Shown here: piece by piece, positions 56,778 through 64,000 of the stretch
Layout of the letters: each line of letters opens with the position of its first letter
How positions within the stretch are numbered: position 1 is the stretch's first letter
Assembly (NCBI RefSeq): GCF_014837015.1
Contig: NZ_JACSPT010000003.1
Location: forward strand, 136,479-200,478
Length of the DNA stretch: 64,000 nucleotides
Reading direction: 5' to 3'
Source of the DNA: Acinetobacter pecorum
GTDB taxonomy: Bacteria; Pseudomonadota; Gammaproteobacteria; Pseudomonadales; Moraxellaceae
The notes under the pieces: model-generated
Seen by the model: only the letters and a program-made list of their open reading frames with translations
The model's database searches: none
What the model was told of the DNA's origin: nothing
Program-made: the position numbers and the translations under genes

Positions 56778-59180
56778 TTACTTATTGTCTGGCAAGGCAT
56801 AAGCCACCAGAGAGTCGCCCATTTTGGTACCAAAGGAACCATGACCACCCGCCATAATGACCACATACTGCTTGCCATTGGCTTCATAAGTCATTGGTGT
56901 AGCCTGACCACCTGCAGGTAGACGGCCTTTCCACAACTCATCACCGTTGTTCACATTAATGGCACGGATATAGTTATCTTGAGTTCCACCCACAAACATT
57001 ACGTTACCCGCAGTTGAAATAGGTCCACCCAGCATCGGCACACCCATTTTGAATGGTGGCAATGGGATGCCCGGCATACTGTCACGAATGGTACCGATGC
57101 GGCGTTTCCAGGCCACTTCATGAGTATTTAAATCCACACCTGCAACAAAGCCCCATGATGGCTGTTTACACGGCAGCCCAAACGGAGACAGGAACGCACT
57201 GATTTCAACGCCATAAGGCACGCCATACATCGGTTGAACGCCGGCTTCTGTGCCTGCACCTTTAGCCGTCTTAGGACGGTTCGGATCTTGAGGAATCAGT
57301 TTTGATACAAATGGCAAGCCAATCGGATTGGTCAGTGCAATTTGACGGTCCGGATTCACCGACATACCACCCCATTCAAACACACCCAGGTTACCCGGGA
57401 AGACCAGCGTCCCATTTTCAGAAGGTGGGGTATAAATGCCATCGTAATTCAGTTTGTGGAACGCAACACGGCAGACCAACTGGTCGAACATGGTCGCACC
57501 CCACATCTGTTTATCGGTCAATTTCTCTTGTGGCGCCAGATTAAAATCAGAGAACGGTTGAGTTTTAGAATAGAACTCGCCTTTGGTCTGAGGGCCACGC
57601 TTCACAGATTGTGGTACCGGTTTTTCGGTAATCGGTACAATGGCTTTACCATTACGACGATCCAGCACAAAAGCATTCCCGGTTTTGGTCAAGACATAAA
57701 TAGCCGGAATCATATTCCCGTTTTTGTCTTTGATCTCGGTCAATGTCGGCTGTGAAGGTACGTCCATATCCCACAAATCGTGATGGGTAGTCTGGAAGTT
57801 CCATACCAGCTTACCGGTCGTCGCATTCAAGGCCAGCATCGAGTTGGCATAACGCTCGTCTAACTCGGTACGGTGACCACCGTAAATATCCGGGGTACCG
57901 ACACCCGTTGGCACGTAGACGATATCCAGCTCTGCATCATAGGCCAAAGGTGCCCAAGCATTTGGAGAGTTATGTACAAATTTCTGACCCGGTGCAGGAA
58001 TTAAATTCGGATCCTCAGCACCTGTATCAAATACCCAAAGCAGTTCACCGGTATTGACATCATAACCACGGATCACACCTGACGGTTCTTCAGTTGAATA
58101 GTTATCTGTGGTTGAACCCGCAATAATAATGGTGGTGCCGGTTACTACAGGCGGTGAGGTTGGAATATAACCGCCCGGATATGGGAATGGCATATCTTTT
58201 TGCAGATCAACTTCACCATTTTTACCAAAGTCAGAGCAGACTTTACCGGTGGTTGCATTTACCGCAACCAGACGCCCATCATTGACCGGTAAAATGACTT
58301 TTTGTGGACATTCAGCAGAGCTGCTTTTTTTCGAAGCGAGACTAGTTTCAAAACCAGCCGTATTGTTGACATCATAATAAGATACACCACGGCAGGTTAA
58401 ATGCTGATAGGTATGATCAGCTTTTAGTTTTGGATCATAGGTCCATTTCGCCTTACCAGTTGCCGGATCAAGCGCAGTCAATTTCTGGTGAGTGGTACAG
58501 ATGTACATGTTGTCACCCACCTTGATTGGAGTAACCTGATTGGTGGTTTCGCCCGAGTCATTTTCAGTCTTGAATTCGCCCGTGTGATATTCCCAAGCCA
58601 CCTGCAAATCTTTGACATTTTCAGTATTAATCTGCTTTAAGGGTGAATAACGTAAACCGGACTGGGTACGGCCATAAGCAGGCCAGTCTTCATCTGCCAC
58701 ACCGGGGATTGGCTGGTGGGCAGCAGGCTGCTTGGATTTTAATTCACCGCGAATTTCTTGCGGGTCATTAAATACAGAATAAATCATGACAGCGATGGTA
58801 ATGGCCAGTGAACTGCCTAGGGCAATTTTCGCACCTTTGCTTTGATCAAAACCGCGTGTTACCGCCGGAATCAGCAGAGCCAGACCAAACAGACCTAAAA
58901 TATCCAAACGCGGCGCAAGTGCAAAGAAATCTGAACCGACTTCCCACAGCCCCCACACCACCGTTGCCAAAACGAATACGGCATAAACCAGGAGTGCAGC
59001 GCTCTTTCGTCGATATAACAGCACTGCGGTTGCAATAAAGAGTATACCTGCAATGATGTAGTACCAAGACCCACCCAGCACTGCAAGATAAATCCCTCCA
59101 ATCAGCAGTCCTACACCGAAAACAGCGGCAATGACTGCTAGAATCGTTCTCAATACCGAACCTGAAGATGAAGTATTCAT
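56778..59180 (-). CDS. gcd: Membrane-bound PQQ-dependent glucose dehydrogenase
   Basis: 800 residues (E. coli Gcd 796). Oxidises glucose to gluconolactone in the periplasm and reduces ubiquinone. About five transmembrane helices in residues 10-150, then an eight-bladed PQQ propeller starting at DWPAYGRTQSGLRYSPL. Tryptophan-docking repeats are seen, for example VAWEYHTGEF, LLWVFDTGAED, LVWNFQTTHHDLWDMDVPSQP (core TTHHDLWDMD) and ELWKGRLPAGGQATPMTYE. It is active only with PQQ and a divalent metal. Lies between an OprB-type porin gene and the PQQ receptor gene on one strand. Confidence 0.95.
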   Translation of the reverse strand: MNTSSSGSVLRTILAVIAAVFGVGLLIGGIYLAVLGGSWYYIIAGILFIATAVLLYRRKSAALLVYAVFVLATVVWGLWEVGSDFFALAPRLDILGLFGLALLIPAVTRGFDQSKGAKIALGSSLAITIAVMIYSVFNDPQEIRGELKSKQPAAHQPIPGVADEDWPAYGRTQSGLRYSPLKQINTENVKDLQVAWEYHTGEFKTENDSGETTNQVTPIKVGDNMYICTTHQKLTALDPATGKAKWTYDPKLKADHTYQHLTCRGVSYYDVNNTAGFETSLASKKSSSAECPQKVILPVNDGRLVAVNATTGKVCSDFGKNGEVDLQKDMPFPYPGGYIPTSPPVVTGTTIIIAGSTTDNYSTEEPSGVIRGYDVNTGELLWVFDTGAEDPNLIPAPGQKFVHNSPNAWAPLAYDAELDIVYVPTGVGTPDIYGGHRTELDERYANSMLALNATTGKLVWNFQTTHHDLWDMDVPSQPTLTEIKDKNGNMIPAIYVLTKTGNAFVLDRRNGKAIVPITEKPVPQSVKRGPQTKGEFYSKTQPFSDFNLAPQEKLTDKQMWGATMFDQLVCRVAFHKLNYDGIYTPPSENGTLVFPGNLGVFEWGGMSVNPDRQIALTNPIGLPFVSKLIPQDPNRPKTAKGAGTEAGVQPMYGVPYGVEISAFLSPFGLPCKQPSWGFVAGVDLNTHEVAWKRRIGTIRDSMPGIPLPPFKMGVPMLGGPISTAGNVMFVGGTQDNYIRAINVNNGDELWKGRLPAGGQATPMTYEANGKQYVVIMAGGHGSFGTKMGDSLVAYALPDNK

Positions 59181-59349
59181 ATTGAACGCCTATAAAAGTT
59201 TTTTTGAAAGCTCATGTACCAGACTGGCATAAGCACCCTTATTGTTAAATTCTTAGTTAGAAATACATCAATGTCTTAAGCAGGCATTACTCATCAAAGC
59301 AATAAAAGATTTAGAGATTCAATAGTGTATTTACAACTAAAAACTGTTT

Positions 59350-60594
59350 TTAGAATGATGTATTGAACTTGATTCCACCTACCCAGACATTTTCACCATC
59401 TTTATATGCACCGACGTGACGAACATATTGCACATTCGGGCGAATGGTGAGCCAGGGAGTGGCATGCAAACCATAGTAAATTTCTGCATCGACTTCTTGA
59501 TGATGGTTACCAATGACATCGTCATTCATATTGATCCTTGCAATACCAAATGCGATTTCATCTTGAGGACGTGAATCCATTGCACCCTTATAAACCAACC
59601 CGATATTTTGCATATCGGTGACACTATTGGTTTTGGAATCATGCACTGTTGCATTCAAAAAGCCGGTCAAACCACGCGAAGTATCTCCGTCATGTGCAGT
59701 AAATTGCTGCTTGGCTACCACCCAGCCCCCATGGTGATGATCGGTTTGATCTGGATTGGAAATGACTTCAGCCTCCGCTGTGCTGTAGTAATAACCGGCG
59801 CGGTATTCACCCGGCAATTTTTGTACGCCCACTTTCGGTGTCCAGACCACTTCTGCAGGAAGCATTGCCCCTTTTGAACCATCCGTGCTCAGGTTAAATC
59901 CTTTACCACGATGATTGGCATTTTCAGGGTTGTATTCATAAGCACCCACCTGGGCATAAAGTTCAGGGCTAATGTTGTATTTGACCCGTGCTGCCCATTG
60001 GCTTACCGGCCAATTATACCACTGATCACCAACCCAGTTCCCGACTTGCGAGCCACACAGTGCCAGGTTCTGGAAATCGCAGTCAAAACTATTGAAGTCT
60101 TCACCTTCGCCGAAGCGTCCGACTTTCACATCCAGTTTTTGTTCCAGGAATTGTTTCTTGATCCATAAATCAGTCAAACGCCAGGTTTGACCACGGCCCC
60201 AGACCTCTTGCACTGAACTCAAATGGTCATTTAAAGCAGCAGAGCTTTGAGAAAGTGAATGACCATTACGCTGGGTGACAGTAATTTGCGCTTCGGTATC
60301 TTGCCAGCCTGCAATTTTAGCCAGATCCAGATGAGTCCCAAAAACAAACTGGTCTGCATATTCAGTTCTATGGCTTGAAGATCTCTGGGCATCAATCAAG
60401 CTTGCCATTTCACCGGTATAACCAAAATTTAAATCATAACCTTGTTGTTGCAACTGGGTACGTTTTCCGTTCCAGTCACCAAACATCCATAGGCTTTCTG
60501 TACTGAAAGCGGTCTCGGCATGCGTAACTGTAGTGGTCAAGAGTAGAGAAGCACAGCAAAGGTAAATGGCTTTGGATAATGGGGAGATATACAT
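59350..60594 (-). CDS. oprB: OprB-family carbohydrate-selective porin
   Basis: 414 residues from ATG 60594, which has gaggg 11 bases upstream; ATG 60612 is an alternative. Signal peptide ends after THA near residue 26. Mature sequence begins with the OprB pattern LWMFGDWNGKRTQLQQQGYDLNF, cited here by FGDWNGKRTQLQQQG, followed by alternating beta-strands, DVKVGRFGEGEDFNSFDCDFQNLALCGSQ region with a Cys pair, and a C-terminal Phe (KFNTSF) for barrel assembly. Expected to admit glucose across the outer membrane for Gcd. Directly upstream of gcd by about 170 bases. Confidence 0.9.
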   Translation of the reverse strand: MYISPLSKAIYLCCASLLLTTTVTHAETAFSTESLWMFGDWNGKRTQLQQQGYDLNFGYTGEMASLIDAQRSSSHRTEYADQFVFGTHLDLAKIAGWQDTEAQITVTQRNGHSLSQSSAALNDHLSSVQEVWGRGQTWRLTDLWIKKQFLEQKLDVKVGRFGEGEDFNSFDCDFQNLALCGSQVGNWVGDQWYNWPVSQWAARVKYNISPELYAQVGAYEYNPENANHRGKGFNLSTDGSKGAMLPAEVVWTPKVGVQKLPGEYRAGYYYSTAEAEVISNPDQTDHHHGGWVVAKQQFTAHDGDTSRGLTGFLNATVHDSKTNSVTDMQNIGLVYKGAMDSRPQDEIAFGIARINMNDDVIGNHHQEVDAEIYYGLHATPWLTIRPNVQYVRHVGAYKDGENVWVGGIKFNTSF

Positions 60595-60615
60595 TAAATG
60601 TGATACCCTCATCAC

Positions 60616-61079
60616 AAAATATGAAGTTTCTTATTGTATGCCTGTTGGGTTTTAAAAATTGTTACTAATAAATTAAAAATATGAATAAAATGTTGTTATT
60701 ATTAGTATTATTATATATTTTTTGTAAACACAAAAACCATAACTAACTGTTTATTATGATGTTATATATTAAGACATAAAACCATATCCTAAATATAAAA
60801 GTTGATATTTACAGAGTAAATTGAGCTTGAATTTCAGATAAAAGCTTCACAAATAAATCAACTGGATTACTGTTTTACCTTCTTTATTCTTAATAATCCG
60901 GTATCTCCATTTTTCCTGAATTGAAGATCGAAGTACTGAGGCTATAACACTTCTGAATATATGAGAAAACTGCTGCCATTTCACTATGAATTTTTAAAAA
61001 TCAGGTTATGCTAAAGTTATTCTGATAAGAAATCACCTCGCGTTAAAACAATAATCCAGCTTGATAGACGAGAACCAGC
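60616..61079. other. AT-rich divergent intergenic region
   Basis: About 460 bases between oprB and the CSD/DUF805 gene. The stretch 60660-60760 is extremely AT-rich (many att/tta repeats) and probably contains the oprB promoter. No coding frame or RNA gene was recognised. Confidence 0.4.
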
Positions 61080-61688
61080 ATGAAAGGCTCAATCCTTAAT
61101 TTTTCTATCCAAAACAATACCGGGGTGATCTCGGGGGATGATAACCAGCACTATACTTTTAATGGTGCAGACTGGCGTGCAGAACGTCCGCCATCACGCG
61201 GAGATCGGGTCGATTTTATCGTAAACAGCGCGGGTGAAGCCTCTGATGTTTATCTGGCTCTGGGCAATTCCATTTATCTCGGGGAAAAAATTTCCAGTGA
61301 GCTCGGTAAATATTCCAATCTGGATCAGGCCGAGGAAAACTACAGCAGCATTGACTGGTTTGTAAAATGTCTGACCAACTATGCAAATTTTTCTGGCCGG
61401 GCACGCCGTAAAGAATTTTGGTTTTTTATGCTGTTTTGTGTAATTTTAGGCATTATTGCTGAGGTCATAGATACAGTTTTAGGCACTGAACCCATAGTAA
61501 ATAGCCTGCTTAATCTGGCACTTCTGGTCCCGAGTCTGGCAGTTGGCGCGCGTCGTTTACATGATATTGGACGCTCTGGTTGGTGGCAATTACTGATGCT
61601 TACCGTGATTGGTGTTCTTGTATTGATCTGGTGGTGGGCAACTGAAACCAGACCACAAAACAATGAATATGGTCCTCCTGCCAAATAA
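61080..61688 (+). CDS. Cold-shock-like OB fold fused to DUF805 membrane domain
   Basis: 202 residues. Residues 1-65 look like a diverged cold-shock domain (MKGSILNFSIQNNTGVISGDD; PPSRGDRVDFIVN), with the RNP aromatic residues mostly lost. Residues about 92-202 are a DUF805 domain: FVKCLTNYANFSGRARRKEFWFF, cited by its core YANFSGRARRKEFW, then hydrophobic segments, RRLHDIGRSGWW and the C-terminal GPPAK tail. DUF805 proteins are inner-membrane proteins of unknown function. The fusion places a nucleic-acid-type fold at the cytoplasmic face. The start is ATG 61080; its ribosome site is weak. Confidence 0.8.
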   Translation: MKGSILNFSIQNNTGVISGDDNQHYTFNGADWRAERPPSRGDRVDFIVNSAGEASDVYLALGNSIYLGEKISSELGKYSNLDQAEENYSSIDWFVKCLTNYANFSGRARRKEFWFFMLFCVILGIIAEVIDTVLGTEPIVNSLLNLALLVPSLAVGARRLHDIGRSGWWQLLMLTVIGVLVLIWWWATETRPQNNEYGPPAK

Positions 61689-61739
61689 CCGAACCTTACA
61701 AATCCCGTCTTGATGCTATAGACGTTTATCGCTTATTTA

Positions 61740-62228
61740 GTGGGTAAATATCAACAAAATCAGACCTTACCAATGCTGCAACAACAATTAGTAAAATTTC
61801 CAGATGCTGTATGGGTGCAAATTTATAAAGACAAAATGCAGCTAATGGATATAGATGGCACGATCACACATACACGCCTACCGGATGTACCTTATGACCA
61901 TCCCCGGAGTATTATTGCCGACTTTGATGCAGCCGCAGTGACCCTAAAACAGCTGTTACCCTCACCGGTCATGAAAAGGCTATTCAGTCCTATAGCATTG
62001 CTGCAAATCATGGATTTGCCGGAAGATGGTTTAACTGAAGTTGAAAAGCGCGCTTTGCTCGAACTCGGTTATGAAAGTAGTGTGCAAAATGTCATCCTGT
62101 TCGACCACGCAGGAAATGCACTGACCAAAGCCAAACTTCCACCCCAACATCGAATGACGATCATCAAAATTTTGCTGGTGATCATTATTATGGTGGTGCT
62201 GGCATCAACCTGGTTTTTGACGCTTTAA
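61740..62228 (+). CDS. Short MreB-like protein with C-terminal membrane anchor
   Basis: 162 residues, starting at GTG 61740 (ATG at 61773 possible). The middle resembles part of the MreB actin fold: HPRSIIADFDAAAVTLKQLL recalls the MreB segment with GVIADF, and LTEVEKRALLELGYESSVQNVILFD recalls the MreB STQVERRAIRESALGAGAREVFL block (only short cores shared: T-x-VE-x-RA and the following hydrophobic strand). The ATP-binding phosphate loops are missing, and the C-terminus is a transmembrane helix (IIKILLVIIIMVVLASTWFL). If the relationship is right it is a non-polymerising derivative. Function unknown. Confidence 0.6.
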   Translation: MGKYQQNQTLPMLQQQLVKFPDAVWVQIYKDKMQLMDIDGTITHTRLPDVPYDHPRSIIADFDAAAVTLKQLLPSPVMKRLFSPIALLQIMDLPEDGLTEVEKRALLELGYESSVQNVILFDHAGNALTKAKLPPQHRMTIIKILLVIIIMVVLASTWFLTL

Positions 62229-62240
62229 GTATTCGTCCAA

Positions 62241-62273
62241 GATTAAAATCCCGCAGAGAGCGAGATTTTAATC
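62241..62273 (+). terminator. Hairpin after the MreB-like gene
   Basis: Long stem gattaaaatc(c)cgc / gcg(a)gattttaatc, no clear T-tract. Confidence 0.55.
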
Positions 62274-62392
62274 GGGTCAGCGTTTAATAAAAGAGCTTAT
62301 CTTCTAGATATACTGATCTCTATAGATTCACCCGCTGATAGATCCCAGCATCTCTAAAAATCAGTTCAAATCAATTAAGCAAACAAGAAATT

Positions 62393-63040
62393 TCATTTAA
62401 AATAATCTAATAACTGATTAAAACTATCTATTTTATATTTAGGCTGTGCCAGTGCTAACTCATCCTGACTGCCATAACCATAATTCACGGCAATGGAGTC
62501 AATGCCATTATGACGTGCGCCAAAAATATCATATTCACGATCCCCGACCATCACACATTGATCGGCCTGCAGCTGTTGCTGCTCCAGAATATATTGAATC
62601 AGTTCAGCTTTATTGGTTCGTTCGCCATTCAGCTCACTGCCATAAATTTCTGTAAAATACTGGGCCAGATCAAAATGCTCCAGAATTTGTTTAGCATACA
62701 CTGTCGGTTTTGCCGTAGCGACAAACAAGCGATAGCCCCGGCGCTTCAGTTCTGCCAGGGTTTCTGCTACACCCTCAAAAACATGATTTTCATAAAGACC
62801 CTTCACTGCAAAGCGCTCCCGATAAGCCATCAGAGCCTGCTCGGCCAGAACATGATCGGCTTCAACGTTTAAGATTTTGGCTAGCGAGGCTTTTAAGGGT
62901 GGGCCAATAATCCAGTCAATATTGATCTCATCGCTAATCGGATAACCAATCTTTTCCAGACCATAGCGCGCAGACGTCGTAATCCCCACTTTCGGGTCAG
63001 TTAATGTTCCATCCAGATCAATTAAAATATTCTTAATCAC
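62393..63040 (-). CDS. HAD-superfamily phosphatase, Gph/PpaX-like
   Basis: 215 residues. HAD motif I DLDGTLTD (residues 8-15, nucleophile and acid Asp), helical cap, motif II in FVATAKPT (Thr), motif III Lys in ERTNKAEL, motif IV MVGDREYDIFGA. The layout is subfamily IA, as in phosphoglycolate phosphatases and pyrophosphatases; the actual phosphoester is not predictable. Divergent from thiD by 98 bases. Confidence 0.88.
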   Translation of the reverse strand: MIKNILIDLDGTLTDPKVGITTSARYGLEKIGYPISDEINIDWIIGPPLKASLAKILNVEADHVLAEQALMAYRERFAVKGLYENHVFEGVAETLAELKRRGYRLFVATAKPTVYAKQILEHFDLAQYFTEIYGSELNGERTNKAELIQYILEQQQLQADQCVMVGDREYDIFGARHNGIDSIAVNYGYGSQDELALAQPKYKIDSFNQLLDYFK

Positions 63041-63123
63041 CGCCTATCCCCTCTCATCGGCACCGATATAAATTAATATCGAGAGTTCATTCAAATTTGC
63101 CTATACTAATGCAATTTTAGTGA

Positions 63124-63906
<783 letters not shown>

Positions 63907-64000
63907 AATCACATGTTTTAAAACTTAGATTCTCAAATGAAGTGCAACAGAGATTAAATTATTGGAAAGAAGCAAGATGAGCTAGCATTTTGCTTCCGAC
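63907..64000. other. Intergenic sequence to window end
   Basis: 94 AT-rich bases after thiD. A weak dyad ttttaaaa/ttttaaaa is present; no feature can be supported. Confidence 0.3.

Noticed and set aside
60660..60760. att/tta-rich stretch considered as a microsatellite or origin-like element
   Set aside because: No regular repeat unit and no DnaA boxes nearby; ordinary AT-rich promoter DNA explains it.

Overview
The window comes from a gammaproteobacterium of the genus Acinetobacter; the species is not resolved. The call rests on a BfmR/BfmS pair typical of the genus, AT-leaning base use, a 13-gene nuo operon with fused nuoCD, a double ATP-cone NrdA, and a PQQ-dependent glucose dehydrogenase. 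All identifications come from reading the translated sequence; no database search was run.

Layout. 1-7.8 kb: 3' part of metG, a small lipoprotein, an AT-rich gene with a HEPN-like motif and three zinc ribbons, the wreck of a metallo-beta-lactamase-fold gene beside an intact paralogue, an ammonium transporter, and a LysE-type exporter. 7.9-13.5 kb: PLP enzyme, FAD oxidoreductase, MscS-like channel and several small proteins. 13.6-17.3 kb: ethanolamine permease-eutB-eutC without microcompartment genes. 18.1-21.3 kb: glutamate/aspartate-type ABC transporter gltIJKL. 21.4-23.1 kb: fpr and a divergent finR-like LysR gene. 23.1-24.9 kb: three consecutive cold-shock-domain genes with different tails. 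25.0-40.9 kb: upp, then nuoA-N for respiratory complex I, all on the minus strand. 41.8-44.3 kb: bfmRS. 44.8-49.4 kb: nrdA, a 42-residue membrane peptide and nrdB. 49.5-50.6 kb: an AT-rich Shedu (SduA-like) defence nuclease gene. 50.7-53.3 kb: arsenic locus (arsC divergent from arsR-acr3-arsH). 53.4-60.6 kb: DUF4142 protein, a PqqU/YncD-like TonB receptor, gcd and an OprB-type porin. 61.0-63.9 kb: a cold-shock-like/DUF805 fusion, a short MreB-like membrane protein, a HAD phosphatase and thiD.

How the parts work together. Complex I and Gcd both feed the quinone pool, Gcd from periplasmic glucose. The oprB-gcd-pqqU order puts sugar entry, oxidation and (by inference) uptake of the PQQ cofactor on one strand; no PQQ synthesis genes are in the window. 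The nrd promoter carries two NrdR-box-like sites 32 bp apart and a perfect DnaA-box sequence upstream. The ars genes share one 20-bp palindrome between arsC and arsR.

The most distinctive accessory items are the lone Shedu gene between nrdB and the ars locus, the HEPN-like/zinc-ribbon gene, the set of proteins built on a cold-shock fold, and the PQQ-uptake/glucose-oxidation cluster. No CRISPR array, tRNA, rRNA, transposase or prophage was seen.
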